From contig JAEZUC010000013.1 in the NCBI GenBank assembly GCA_023443515.1, positions 1 to 38,702 on the forward strand: DNA of 38,702 nucleotides, in the 5' to 3' direction. A program made the translations under genes and the position numbers. How positions within the stretch are numbered: the first letter of the stretch is position 1; the number at the start of each line of letters is the position of its first letter. The stretch is from Bacillota bacterium (lineage in GTDB: Bacteria > Bacillota > Clostridia > Acetivibrionales > DSM-1351). Positions 19,501-27,768 of this stretch are shown one piece after another. Below the pieces are notes generated by a model. It was not told the DNA's origin and did not search any database. It saw nothing but the letters and a program-made list of their open reading frames with translations.

Positions 19501-19560
19501 AATTTTTATTTTTTTTAAGCCCACATTCAACAAAAACTTGTTTTATGTAAGCATTAAAAA
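19501..19560 (-). repeat. Conserved 5' leader shared by both GH9 copies (copy A)
   Basis: The leader just upstream of the ribosome site is near-identical to 22301-22355 upstream of copy B. Shared segments on the plus strand include TTTAAGCCCA, ATGTAAGCATTAAAAA and TTCAACAA. The similarity ends about 33 bases before the copy B hairpin, so copy A may depend on read-through from copy B. Confidence 0.7.
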
Positions 19561-19593
19561 TAAGGAAACCCATTGATTTACCTTCGGCAATTA

Positions 19594-19637
19594 AAGGGAT
19601 AACAGGAATGTTTTTTAATGTATTCCTATTATCCCTT
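19594..19637 (-). terminator. Hairpin after GH9 copy B
   Basis: Same 16-bp stem as after copy A, with one base changed (AACAGG for AATAGG) that still allows a G-U pair in the minus-strand transcript. It lies between the tandem genes and may limit transcription of copy A. Confidence 0.6.
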
Positions 19638-19661
19638 AAAAAAATTCTAAATCACCGTTTG

Positions 19662-22283
19662 TCAGAAGCTAACTTTTCCTAACAAGAATGACTTATAAAG
19701 AGCCAAATCCATAGCATCAACACTGCCGTCATTGTTTACGTCAGCATTCTGAATTGAAGTATCTCCATTTAAAAGAGCTTTCTTAATTAATGCAAAGTCT
19801 AAAGCATCCCTTTGTCCGTCACCGTTGATATCTCCGAGAGTGCCATCGTCACAAATGACTGGTGCTTGTTCATCCAGAAAAGCTGAAATCCATGCCAGTG
19901 GGGCATTATAGTTTATAGCTACTTCGTTTGTTGACCAAGACTCAATATTATCCACAAAACATTTTTCTGAAGCTACTTTGCCTGGTTGCCAACCTAAGCC
20001 CTTAACCCAAGGATCCTGTAATTCTGAGTTAGGTCCACCTGACATACATCCTGCAGGTGGATGTGGGAATGAGTTGTCCGCCTGATATGCCCAGAAACGG
20101 TGATGCGGATTTTCAAGAGGGTTATCACCATAACCTGTTACATAACTCTGAACCTTCGGGTTGCGTCCGAGGATATAGTCCATTGCGGTTATTGCACCGT
20201 TTAAGTATTTTTTGCTACCACTTAAAGTACCTCTGCTGAATAAATAAGCGTATGACATTACGATTGCGTTATTAACTACATATGAATTTGATCCCGATGG
20301 GTATCCGGTTATTGTATCAGATAATTGCTTTTCTTCAATAGGTGCTCCATACCCCTGAGTTTGTTCAATTGATATGAACTTGTCAGCAGCTGCTATGATA
20401 TTAGCTTTGGCTTTAGCTATATCAGCGACAGGAAGACCATTAGGAGCCAGAGCAAGAGTTATTGTCCCCATTCCAGCTGTATTATTCCAATCGAAGCAAC
20501 CTGGAAGTCCAATATATTCACTTTCGGTTAATTCAGTAGGTTCCTCGAGATAATGACGTGAGCTCTTTATAAAATCAAGATACTTTTGAGAACCTGTAGT
20601 AACATAAAGTTCGCAAGCTGCCCAGTAGAAATCATCCATAACATAGTCGTTAAAGTAAGTTACACCACCAAGACCAATATCGCGAGGAGTAGGTATCTCA
20701 GGATGTGCAACAGCTGCATCCCATGCGGTTTCGGCTACAGTTAAACACTTTGTTGAGAAAGTAGTATCATACGGTTTAAAGAGACGTGAACCCTGTGCAG
20801 CAATTGCAGCAAGATTCAGAGTAGCAGCTGTGGTTGGAGGCTGTAAGTAACGTTTCATTATATCTTGGTCAGGACGTACGGCAAGTACCTGCCAACGCTC
20901 GTCACCGGCTTTGTGATGAACCATACCGGCCAATGTATTTCCTGCCGGTACCTGCATATTCAATAAAGTATTCAAATTGTAACGTGCTTCATCAAGAATG
21001 TCCGGGAAGCCATTGCCACTTTCAGGAATGTTCAATGAGTTGTCTATAAATGGAGTCACTGAAGCGTCTCCCAAGTACAGTGCGCGCTCATATGAATTCA
21101 TAAGAGTCCAAGTAGAAATACCGCCGTTAACCACGTACTTACCAAAGTCTCCTGCATCATACCAACCACCTGTTACATCCAGTGTGTAGTTTGCACTGTA
21201 ATCCTTTGTTGGGTCGGGAGCCAGTATATCCTTTGTGTGTCCGGCAGGGCGAGCTAATTGCGGTTGATCACAGTATGGCATTTGTATTGGAATACCACTT
21301 CTATTGTGATAGAAATACTTCATTGAGTCATATTTCATTTTGGAATAAATATTATCACTAATATTGAAAGGCATACTTTCGTTATCTCCGACATTTGTTA
21401 CAGAAACATCTGTTACTATCTTGTAGCCAGTACCAGCTGTTCTGTAATTTGAGAAATCAATAATATGAACATTGTCACCTGATGCATGGTCAAAACCTTT
21501 AACAGTTGATTTACCTGCAAAAACTACTGTGCCTGCGCTATTAACTAACTGCCAGTTGATAGGAGTTGCTGAGCTTGTTGATACTGTTGCAATCTTATTT
21601 AAATACGGATAAAATCCTTCCTGATTTAAACGTACTATGTTTGTCGGCTCTGGTAGGGGCGTCGGATATTCTATAAACTGTAGATCCTTAAGGTGTATAT
21701 CATCAAAAGTAAATGTTATTGGTTGGAAAGTACCGGTATATTCGGAGGGAGCCTTGTATCTATCCGGAGCAAGCTGGAAAGCCAATTCAACGTTGCTCTT
21801 GTCTCCCCTAGTCTGTGTGAATTTCTGAGTTACAGTTTTTGGAGTATTAGCCTGTAATTCCAAGAAATCCCATTGTTGATTCATATTCCAGTATTCCTCA
21901 TACGGGTCACCCTGATCACCGATTTTAGGATAGATTAGACAATCTCTATCAGCGGTTACGGTGAACTGTACAGTGTAATTATGGCCCTGTTGCAAAGTGA
22001 GTCCTCCGTGACTGAACTGAATATCCCATCTCTCTCCGGTTGATGAATAACCGATCTTTGAAACTGTTATTTTGAATTTACCGTCAGCTGTAACATCGTA
22101 ATTAGCTGTTGCTGGGTAGGATTCTACCACACGCCATGGAAAACCTACTCCGTTGTCAAAGGTTTGGTTTCTAATCAAGTCACCACCTTCATACTCGACT
22201 GCTAATGCTTGTACTACACATGAAGATAGAACAAGCACTATTGTCATAAGCATCGCAATTTTTTTCTCTAACCTTTTTTTCAT
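19662..22283 (-). CDS. GH9 cellulase, CBM4-Ig-GH9-dockerin (copy B, canonical motif)
   Basis: 873 residues, secreted, with the same order as copy A: CBM4-like, Ig-like, GH9, type I dockerin. The catalytic motif is canonical (D376-A-G-D379 in GGWYDAGDFGKYV), and NPHHRFW and NEVAINYNAPL are present. It should hydrolyse cellulose from the cellulosome surface or as a free enzyme. Dockerin recognition pairs are Ala-Leu and Ala-Met, the hydrophobic type typical of C. cellulolyticum rather than the Ser-Thr type of C. thermocellum. AGGAGGTAAAT precedes the ATG. It shares leader, coding sequence and 3' hairpin with copy A, so the pair arose by tandem duplication and has since diverged, most in the region before the Ig domain and around residues 555-650. 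Confidence 0.95.
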   Translation of the reverse strand: MKKRLEKKIAMLMTIVLVLSSCVVQALAVEYEGGDLIRNQTFDNGVGFPWRVVESYPATANYDVTADGKFKITVSKIGYSSTGERWDIQFSHGGLTLQQGHNYTVQFTVTADRDCLIYPKIGDQGDPYEEYWNMNQQWDFLELQANTPKTVTQKFTQTRGDKSNVELAFQLAPDRYKAPSEYTGTFQPITFTFDDIHLKDLQFIEYPTPLPEPTNIVRLNQEGFYPYLNKIATVSTSSATPINWQLVNSAGTVVFAGKSTVKGFDHASGDNVHIIDFSNYRTAGTGYKIVTDVSVTNVGDNESMPFNISDNIYSKMKYDSMKYFYHNRSGIPIQMPYCDQPQLARPAGHTKDILAPDPTKDYSANYTLDVTGGWYDAGDFGKYVVNGGISTWTLMNSYERALYLGDASVTPFIDNSLNIPESGNGFPDILDEARYNLNTLLNMQVPAGNTLAGMVHHKAGDERWQVLAVRPDQDIMKRYLQPPTTAATLNLAAIAAQGSRLFKPYDTTFSTKCLTVAETAWDAAVAHPEIPTPRDIGLGGVTYFNDYVMDDFYWAACELYVTTGSQKYLDFIKSSRHYLEEPTELTESEYIGLPGCFDWNNTAGMGTITLALAPNGLPVADIAKAKANIIAAADKFISIEQTQGYGAPIEEKQLSDTITGYPSGSNSYVVNNAIVMSYAYLFSRGTLSGSKKYLNGAITAMDYILGRNPKVQSYVTGYGDNPLENPHHRFWAYQADNSFPHPPAGCMSGGPNSELQDPWVKGLGWQPGKVASEKCFVDNIESWSTNEVAINYNAPLAWISAFLDEQAPVICDDGTLGDINGDGQRDALDFALIKKALLNGDTSIQNADVNNDGSVDAMDLALYKSFLLGKVSF

Positions 22284-22749
22284 ATTTACCTCCTAGTCAA
22301 AATTTATTTTTTAAGCCCATTTCAACAATTACTTGTTTCATGTAAGCATTAAAAACTTTGCGATATCGCATTTACGAGGCATCAGAGCAAATGTGTCTTT
22401 AAAGATTCCATAGCAGGGGTTAGAAAAATTAGTTTAAGTATGATAAATATGTAGCCTACCTTTAATTACTATAATTTGCTTTATAACAATATTTTAACAT
22501 ATTTGGAGTTGTTCTAGTAAATTTCCTATTTATTCGTTGTTATTCTCTTATTAACTCGATCTTTTATATAGTTTTAATCCGGTAAATCTTTAATTACCAA
22601 AAGTTGTTAATTATGAGTTTTTTACACTTTATATAGTGAAAGAATAATTGAATTTAGTCGCAAAGGATTAGGGATAAATTCTTTGCATGCTACTATATCC
22701 CATTCATTTATTTTTTCATTATTATTCATTCATTTAGGGAGGGTTACAT
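22284..22749. other. 466-base divergent intergenic region
   Basis: Separates GH9 copy B (minus) from the hydrolase gene (plus). It holds the GH9 leader (22301-22355) and, at 22737-22743, the GGGAGGG ribosome site for the plus-strand gene. The middle is AT-rich; a small palindrome CGATATCG is at 22361-22368. No ORF or RNA family recognised. Confidence 0.6.
22301..22355 (-). repeat. Conserved 5' leader shared by both GH9 copies (copy B)
   Basis: Counterpart of 19501-19560. It supports duplication of a unit larger than the coding sequence. Confidence 0.7.
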
Positions 22750-23619
22750 ATGGGAAAAATTGAAATTGCAACACAATGGATGATTGACTTAGCAAATGAT
22801 AACACCCACGGTTACGATCAAAGATATAGGTGGGGAGAGTATGGTGATTATGATTGCTCTTCTGCAATCATTACTGCCTGGCAAACTGCCGGTGTACCGG
22901 TAAAAAGCAATGGTGCGACTTATACCGGCAATATGAAGAGTGTTTTTCTTAACACCGGTTTTTCTAATGTAATATCATCGGTAGTGCTATCAAGCGGTTC
23001 CGGCCTGGTTCGAGGCGATGTATTACTGAATTCTTCTTCACATACTGCAATGTATATAGGAAATGGACAAATCGTTCATGCAAGTATAAATGAAAATGGT
23101 ACAGCAACCGGAGGACAAGCAGGAGATCAAACAGGAAAAGAAATTTGTATCAGGAGCTATTACAATAAACCCTGGGATTGTATTCTCAGATATAATGAGG
23201 GCAGTACCCCAAATACTAATACAATTATACAAGCAGGACAGGTGCAAGCAAACAACTTTACCGGTTCTAACATTGCTACCGATGGTATAAGAGGGGATGA
23301 AACAAAAAAGGCAGGAATTAAAGTTTTACAAACTGCTATGAATTTAGATTATAATTCAGGTCTTGTTGTCAACGGAATTTGGGATACTGCATCAAGTAAT
23401 GCTCTTGGAAATCATTATGTAACTAGCGGAGAAACCCAATACATGGTCACCGCCGCTGAAATTCTGGTCATGTTACGTGGATATGATCCCAATGGTGTAG
23501 AGTATCCGGGAAAATTTGGTTCAGGACTAACATCAGCAATTAATGCCTTTAAAAGTGCTCAGGGCTTACCTGCAAATGGCATTTGTGACAAATCCACATT
23601 TCTTGCTCTTATTAGTTAA
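22750..23619 (+). CDS. Peptidoglycan amidohydrolase / endopeptidase with C-terminal wall-binding-like region
   Basis: 289 residues. Residues 1-160 resemble the NlpC/P60-type peptidoglycan amidase fold seen in phage endolysins: Cys36 in YDCSSAI and His98 in SSSHTAMYIGNGQIVHAS are the likely catalytic pair. Residues about 185-289 contain PG_binding_1-like repeats (IKVLQTAMNLDYNSGLVVNG and INAFKSAQGLPANGICD). There is no signal peptide, so export would need a holin, lysis or another route, which fits a phage-derived lysin or an autolysin used during mother-cell lysis. No other phage genes lie nearby. The ribosome site GGGAGGG is 6 bases before ATG. A strong terminator follows. Confidence 0.8.
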   Translation: MGKIEIATQWMIDLANDNTHGYDQRYRWGEYGDYDCSSAIITAWQTAGVPVKSNGATYTGNMKSVFLNTGFSNVISSVVLSSGSGLVRGDVLLNSSSHTAMYIGNGQIVHASINENGTATGGQAGDQTGKEICIRSYYNKPWDCILRYNEGSTPNTNTIIQAGQVQANNFTGSNIATDGIRGDETKKAGIKVLQTAMNLDYNSGLVVNGIWDTASSNALGNHYVTSGETQYMVTAAEILVMLRGYDPNGVEYPGKFGSGLTSAINAFKSAQGLPANGICDKSTFLALIS

Positions 23620-23638
23620 TAAGTAAAGTTATAAAACA

Positions 23639-23688
23639 GGTCAGAAAGCTATCATAAATTAATGGTAGCTTTCTGACCCCTTTTTTTT
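23639..23688 (+). terminator. Strong intrinsic terminator
   Basis: Stem GGTCAGAAAGCTA / TAGCTTTCTGACC (13 bp, extendable) followed by CC and eight T. It ends the hydrolase gene and sits directly before the stop of the convergent lipoprotein gene. Confidence 0.85.
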
Positions 23689-23692
23689 GCAT

Positions 23693-24253
23693 TTAGCCAA
23701 ATTCATGTCCCGGTATCTCATTATTGACAAAGGTTTTGCCTTCTAATAACTTGAAGCCAGATATCTTTATGTCGGTAACAATGGGTTCGGCATTGTGATT
23801 ATTTGGGAAGGTGAATTCAAGTGTATAATTTTTGCCTTTATAAACTGCCCTCATTCCATTATCAACAAAGACTGCAGTACTAATAGGAATCATAGCTTTT
23901 TTACTTTTTTTATCATCTGAAATAATAACATCATAAACAGTAAAATCAAAAGAAGTTTCAGTTATATTGGATACTTTAACTTCACCATAACTTTTTAAAG
24001 TATTTTCCCCGAAACGCCTATCATCAAAATATATGCCCTCAACCAGCTTGACTTTACCAATTACTTTGTTCTTGTTTAGCGTAACATTACTTTTTTCCGT
24101 TACGGGAGGAGACTGTTCACTACCATTTGTATTACTGCTTTGGCTAATAGTGGTTATAGATTTATTTTCATTTTCGTTTTCAGAACCACTGCAACCGTTT
24201 AGTATGAAAATAAAACCTAAACATATTAATGTGATACAAATAAATTTTTTCAT
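23693..24253 (-). CDS. Lipoprotein of unknown function
   Basis: 186 residues from ATG 24253, with GGAGG 6 bases upstream; upstream in-frame TTG codons (24268) are unlikely starts. A lipoprotein signal with lipobox LNGC ends near residue 21. A Ser/Asn/Glu-rich linker follows to about residue 60, then a beta-rich domain of about 125 residues. I recognise no catalytic motif or family. It is monocistronic and convergent with the hydrolase gene. It is likely anchored on the outer face of the membrane; the role is unknown. Confidence 0.75.
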   Translation of the reverse strand: MKKFICITLICLGFIFILNGCSGSENENENKSITTISQSSNTNGSEQSPPVTEKSNVTLNKNKVIGKVKLVEGIYFDDRRFGENTLKSYGEVKVSNITETSFDFTVYDVIISDDKKSKKAMIPISTAVFVDNGMRAVYKGKNYTLEFTFPNNHNAEPIVTDIKISGFKLLEGKTFVNNEIPGHEFG

Positions 24254-24284
24254 TATGACCTCCAACAAATTGAATTCATTACTA

Positions 24285-24293
24285 ATTTTACCA
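24285..24293 (-). promoter_or_regulatory. Extended -10 element of the lipoprotein gene
   Basis: TGGTAAAAT on the minus strand, 32 bases before the ATG, with a TAGACA -35-like hexamer 16 bases upstream of TAAAAT. The same 9-mer lies before the genes starting at 26451 and 35417. Confidence 0.45.
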
Positions 24294-24365
24294 TACTATG
24301 CTTACTTGTCTATTATTTATGCATTAGTCATCCTAACAATTATTTACTTAAAATGACTTTCTTCT

Positions 24366-24394
24366 TTGAAAAATAGCAAAATTCATTGTATTTT
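24366..24394 (+). promoter_or_regulatory. Likely sigma-A promoter of the OFA transporter
   Basis: TTGAAA, a 17-base spacer, then TATTTT, 86 bases before the ATG. The match is moderate. Confidence 0.35.
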
Positions 24395-24480
24395 TAAGAA
24401 AAAGTGGGCAGAAAGTGAGTGGCATACATGTATTAAATAATATACAATGTTTAACAATTACTAATTAAGGGAGGTTTGAA

Positions 24481-25725
24481 ATGAAAAATTACAAACCTGT
24501 ATATTCAATTATCGCCTCAATCGCGATTCAACTCTGCCTCGGTGTTGCATATCTCTGGAGTCTTTTTCAGACAGGTATCGCAAAAAGCATCTTTGATGGT
24601 GACAATGCAGCTGCAAGCCTTACTTTCTCACTCCTTCTTGCTACCCTCACATTCGGAAGCATTTTAGGCGGAAAGCTTGTTGCAAAATACTCAATCCGCA
24701 CAGTAGTCATCATGGGTGGAATAATACTCTCTCTCGGATTTTTCCTTGCTTCATTTGTCACCGCTTCTGTACCGTGGTTGCTTTGGCTGACTTACGGAGT
24801 CATGGGTGGTGTCGGTATGGGATTCACTTATTCGACGACTATATCATGTGCTCAAAAATGGTTCCCCCACAAAAAAGGGCTTGTTACCGGGGTTATCGTT
24901 TCAGCGCTAGGCTTCGGTGGAGTTGTGTTTACGCCGATTATCGAAATTCTCATCAAGCAATTCGGCGGGCAACAGGTGGGAGAACAGAAAACCTTTATGG
25001 TTCTCAGCGGACTCTTTCTTGTTATTTGTACCATTGGTGGACTTATGCTCAAAAACCCACCCGATGACTTTGAAAATAAGAAATCAGGCCCGAGTGGAGT
25101 GCCAGGGCAAAAATCTCCAGCACAGACAGGTGTTGATCTTTCCCCAAAGCAAGTTCTTGCAACGCCTTCTTACTATTTTGTTACCCTTGCAATGGCTCTC
25201 GCCTGCATGGGTGGCCTTATGATGATTGGATTTGCCAAGCCTATTGCAGTTGCTAAAGGACTTGAGTCAACTGCGGTGGTAGGAGTTCTTATAATATCTA
25301 TATGCAACTCGTTTGGTAGACTTCTTTGGGGTATAATTTCGGACAAGATAGGACGCAAACTTACTCTTATTATCCTTCTAACAGGTTCAGGCATCATGTC
25401 CTTATTTGTCAACGCAGCAAACGGTTACTGGATTTATGTCGTTATTGCCTTTATAGGCTTTTTCTATGGCGGTTTCTTAAGTAATTTTCCAGCTCTTACC
25501 GCTGATTTATTCGGAGCTCGCCATATGGCAACAAATTACGGTTTGGTGTTGCTGGGATTTGGTATAGGAGCAGTCGTTTCCTCATATGTAGCAGGATATT
25601 ATAAAAATATAGCCGCTACTGATATATCCTTGATGTTTCCGGCATTTATAATCGCGGCTATCTGCTCAGGCGTGGGAATACTGCTTATTTTACTCTTGAA
25701 AGTAAAGAAAGTAAGTGTTCGCTAA
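24481..25725 (+). CDS. OFA-family MFS transporter
   Basis: 414 residues with about 12 membrane helices, the usual length of the oxalate/formate antiporter (OFA) branch of the major facilitator superfamily. Family-like segments are QLCLGVAYLWSLFQTGI in helix 1, GGKLVAKYSIRTVVIMGG in the loop after helix 2, GFTYSTTISCAQKWFPHKKG, and FGRLLWGIISDKIGRK in the second half. OFA members exchange small carboxylates; the substrate cannot be read from sequence. GGGAGG lies before ATG. It is single-gene, with hairpins at both ends of the following spacer. Codon use is somewhat richer in G+C than its neighbours, so horizontal gain is possible. Confidence 0.85.
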   Translation: MKNYKPVYSIIASIAIQLCLGVAYLWSLFQTGIAKSIFDGDNAAASLTFSLLLATLTFGSILGGKLVAKYSIRTVVIMGGIILSLGFFLASFVTASVPWLLWLTYGVMGGVGMGFTYSTTISCAQKWFPHKKGLVTGVIVSALGFGGVVFTPIIEILIKQFGGQQVGEQKTFMVLSGLFLVICTIGGLMLKNPPDDFENKKSGPSGVPGQKSPAQTGVDLSPKQVLATPSYYFVTLAMALACMGGLMMIGFAKPIAVAKGLESTAVVGVLIISICNSFGRLLWGIISDKIGRKLTLIILLTGSGIMSLFVNAANGYWIYVVIAFIGFFYGGFLSNFPALTADLFGARHMATNYGLVLLGFGIGAVVSSYVAGYYKNIAATDISLMFPAFIIAAICSGVGILLILLLKVKKVSVR

Positions 25726-25764
25726 GGTGATAATAGCGAGAATAAGATACTATGAGTGGAGGGA

Positions 25765-25794
25765 GTGGAGGCGAAAAGCCTTGAACGCCTCCAC
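25765..25794 (+). terminator. Hairpin after the OFA transporter
   Basis: Perfect 9-bp stem GTGGAGGCG / CGCCTCCAC, with TTTCTTTTTT 15 bases later. It is the first of two hairpins. Confidence 0.4.
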
Positions 25795-25819
25795 GAATTA
25801 AAGTATAAATTTCTTTTTT

Positions 25820-25870
25820 GAGCTTGTACAAGATTCTTGAATCGGGTATCTTGTATAAGCTCTCTTTTTA
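25820..25870 (+). terminator. Intrinsic terminator after the OFA transporter
   Basis: 15-bp stem GAGCTTGTACAAGAT / ATCTTGTATAAGCTC (one G-U) followed by TCTTTTT. Confidence 0.75.
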
Positions 25871-25944
25871 ATGTTTTGTAAAAGTATCCCATTTGTGCTT
25901 TGTCGCAAGAATGCTTTTACGGCAAAATCAATTTTTTAATTCCC

Positions 25945-26205
25945 TCATCTAGAATTACTGGCTATAATTCCAAACAAAACATACCCCAGAGGAAGTAGTA
26001 AAATTATGATTCCTAAAATTATTGAGGTTATATTAGAAAAAGAATTTATTGCACTATTTTTTGCTTTTATCTGCCTTAAGTATATTTTATTCATTGCTAC
26101 GCCTGTTCCACCCATGACTATTAGACATACTCCTATAAAAAAGAAGAAAACAATTATAATTCCAATTATAGCTGCAATAAACGGCATAAAAATAAGGAAA
26201 CCCAT
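25945..26205 (-). CDS. Small membrane protein, unknown
   Basis: 86 residues from ATG 26205 (AAAGGTG upstream; the TTG at 26208 is not needed). Two hydrophobic segments, residues about 2-32 and 60-82, are separated by a short basic loop (KIYLRQIKAKNS). No family recognised. It lies 12 bases downstream of another small membrane protein and is probably co-transcribed with it. Confidence 0.6.
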   Translation of the reverse strand: MGFLIFMPFIAAIIGIIIVFFFFIGVCLIVMGGTGVAMNKIYLRQIKAKNSAINSFSNITSIILGIIILLLPLGYVLFGIIASNSR

Positions 26206-26217
26206 CAAAACACACCT

Positions 26218-26451
26218 TTATAAATTTATTATAATCAAAATCCCTGCAATCACATAACACAAAGTTATTAAAATACCAGCCAACATATGTATGACCGAAA
26301 GTAGCACATAACCGAATTTTATTTTTTTGTCCGCTGTTTTAAAATCTCTCCCTGTCTTCAACCCTTTATATCCTCGAATTATAGAAACTACAGATAAAAC
26401 CAAAACAATTGCAAGAACTAAGTAAAAAAGGATAATTCCTAATAGTGCCAT
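26218..26451 (-). CDS. Small membrane protein, unknown
   Basis: 77 residues with GGGGGAG just before ATG. Two or three hydrophobic segments (about 3-25 and 47-76) flank a charged loop RGYKGLKTGRDFKTADKK. No family recognised. It is first of a two-gene unit, with an extended -10 element (TGGTAAAAT) about 50 bases upstream. Confidence 0.6.
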   Translation of the reverse strand: MALLGIILFYLVLAIVLVLSVVSIIRGYKGLKTGRDFKTADKKIKFGYVLLSVIHMLAGILITLCYVIAGILIIINL

Positions 26452-26501
26452 ATTCTCCCCCGATATACAATATTAACTGCACAAACTGAATTTCAATACT
26501 A

Positions 26502-26510
26502 ATTTTACCA
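26502..26510 (-). promoter_or_regulatory. Extended -10 element of the small membrane protein pair
   Basis: TGGTAAAAT followed by TAGTATTGA, almost the same as upstream of the lipoprotein gene (24285-24293). Confidence 0.45.
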
Positions 26511-26534
26511 TATATGCACTCGTTTCGAAAATAA

Positions 26535-26566
26535 TAAAAGAGACTCCTTTTGTGAAGTCTCTTTTT
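26535..26566 (-). terminator. Hairpin terminator between two minus-strand units
   Basis: AAAGAGACT / AGTCTCTTT stem with T-rich flanks on both strands. It lies 3' of the esterase gene. Confidence 0.6.
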
Positions 26567-26605
26567 CTATCCATTTATATAAGTTTGAGTCTCATCAAGG
26601 TAAAA

Positions 26606-27541
26606 CTATTTACCTAAATCATTTTTGATAGCATTATACCAAACATCCGCCATCTTATCATAACCTGTTCTGCTACAATGAACTCCATCTGGTAAATCGG
26701 CGACAGTTACTGCACTATACATATCAACAATAAACACCGGTTTACCTTGACTAGCTTTGTTTTGAACCACTTGAGCAACTTGAGAGTTATAATTTGTGAC
26801 ATCAGCATAGCTCAGAGGAATAACTTTAGCAACATAGAGTTTTCCATCGCTGGGTAGTTTAGCGCATATCTTGTCAATTAACGAACTTAATCTGTTTGGT
26901 GCATTATTTAAATCATATTTTTGTGAGATATCATTTGTACCAATGTGTAATAAAACGATTTTAGGCTTATATGTGGTCATCCAGGTATTGATATTGGCAT
27001 CAATCTGATCAATACGCCAGCCAGAGTGGCCTTCATGATTCTTATCACCAAGTTCCGAAGGTCCGTTTGACATAGAGCCTACAAAATCAACTTTTTGTCC
27101 GGCATTTGTTATATTATTCCATAGCTTGATTCGATAAGCTCCCGCCACAGTTATACCGTCAGTTATTGAATCTCCCAAAGGCATTATAACAGTGGTAATG
27201 TTTTGAGTCGGAGTTTTCGGAAACTTTGTAATGAGTCCTAAAAGATATTGCTTTGATAAGGATAAATCTAATGCTGTGATTAATGTATCCCCGTCAAGGT
27301 CAGCAGCATATAGGTCATCCTGAACAGGTAAGTCTGTAACGGTACCAAGTAAGTATTGCTTCATTAAGGAATAATCCAGTGCATCAATGGCACTATCTCC
27401 GTTCAGATCTCCGATAAGTCCTGATGCAGTCGCAGTAACACCTTGTGTAGTTACCTGGTTTGCATTACAAACAGGACTTACGCAAAGACAAATACTTAAC
27501 ACCATTACTAATGTTAACAGTCTTTTTCTTAAACTAATCAT
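26606..27541 (-). CDS. Cellulosomal SGNH/GDSL esterase (CE3-like) with N-terminal dockerin
   Basis: 311 residues. A signal peptide (about 1-27) is followed by a type I dockerin (about 43-108: GDLNGDSAIDALDYSL and ADLDGDTLITALDLSL). The SGNH hydrolase domain has the nucleophile in MPLGDSITDG, an oxyanion motif LLHIGTND and the catalytic Asp-His pair in DGVHCSRTGY. This block order resembles CE3 acetylxylan esterases, which remove acetyl groups from xylan. The dockerin comes first, whereas both GH9 enzymes carry it last. AGGAGG lies before ATG. The promoter has consensus -35 and -10 boxes with a palindrome in the spacer (27595-27615), so expression is probably controlled by a repressor. Confidence 0.9.
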   Translation of the reverse strand: MISLRKRLLTLVMVLSICLCVSPVCNANQVTTQGVTATASGLIGDLNGDSAIDALDYSLMKQYLLGTVTDLPVQDDLYAADLDGDTLITALDLSLSKQYLLGLITKFPKTPTQNITTVIMPLGDSITDGITVAGAYRIKLWNNITNAGQKVDFVGSMSNGPSELGDKNHEGHSGWRIDQIDANINTWMTTYKPKIVLLHIGTNDISQKYDLNNAPNRLSSLIDKICAKLPSDGKLYVAKVIPLSYADVTNYNSQVAQVVQNKASQGKPVFIVDMYSAVTVADLPDGVHCSRTGYDKMADVWYNAIKNDLGK

Positions 27542-27588
27542 TGTTTTTTCCTCCTAATACATTTTTTTACACGTTGAATTTCAATTTT

Positions 27589-27618
27589 ATTATAATATGT
27601 AAATGTTTTACATATCAA
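27589..27618 (-). promoter_or_regulatory. Promoter with a palindromic operator in the spacer
   Basis: On the minus strand TTGATA (27613-27618), an 18-base spacer and TATAAT (27589-27594). The palindrome ATATGTAAA-N3-TTTACATAT (27595-27615) fills the spacer, an ideal place for a repressor. The regulator is not known. Confidence 0.65.
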
Positions 27619-27685
27619 TATAAAATCTTTTTGATATTGGTATATAAATTTTGAGAATTAGTTTTCAGGGTAATGTGAAAAGATA

Positions 27686-27729
27686 AAAGGCATATCAAAA
27701 CCCAACAGGGGTGTACTTGACATGCCTTT
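27686..27729 (-). terminator. Intrinsic terminator of the secreted protein gene
   Basis: Stem AAAGGCATGTCAA / TTGATATGCCTTT (one G-U) followed on the minus strand by TTATCTTTTC. Confidence 0.7.
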
Positions 27730-27768
27730 CGTAAACTATTTATTTTTTATACACAGTCCCAGTTTTTA

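Noticed and set aside
23038..23290. Short ORFs on both strands inside the peptidoglycan hydrolase gene
   Set aside because: Out-of-frame shadows of a gene with clear catalytic motifs.
25765..25794. GTGGAGGCG hairpin as an attachment site or riboswitch
   Set aside because: It is a simple 9-bp stem after a stop codon with a terminator right behind it; no integrase is present.
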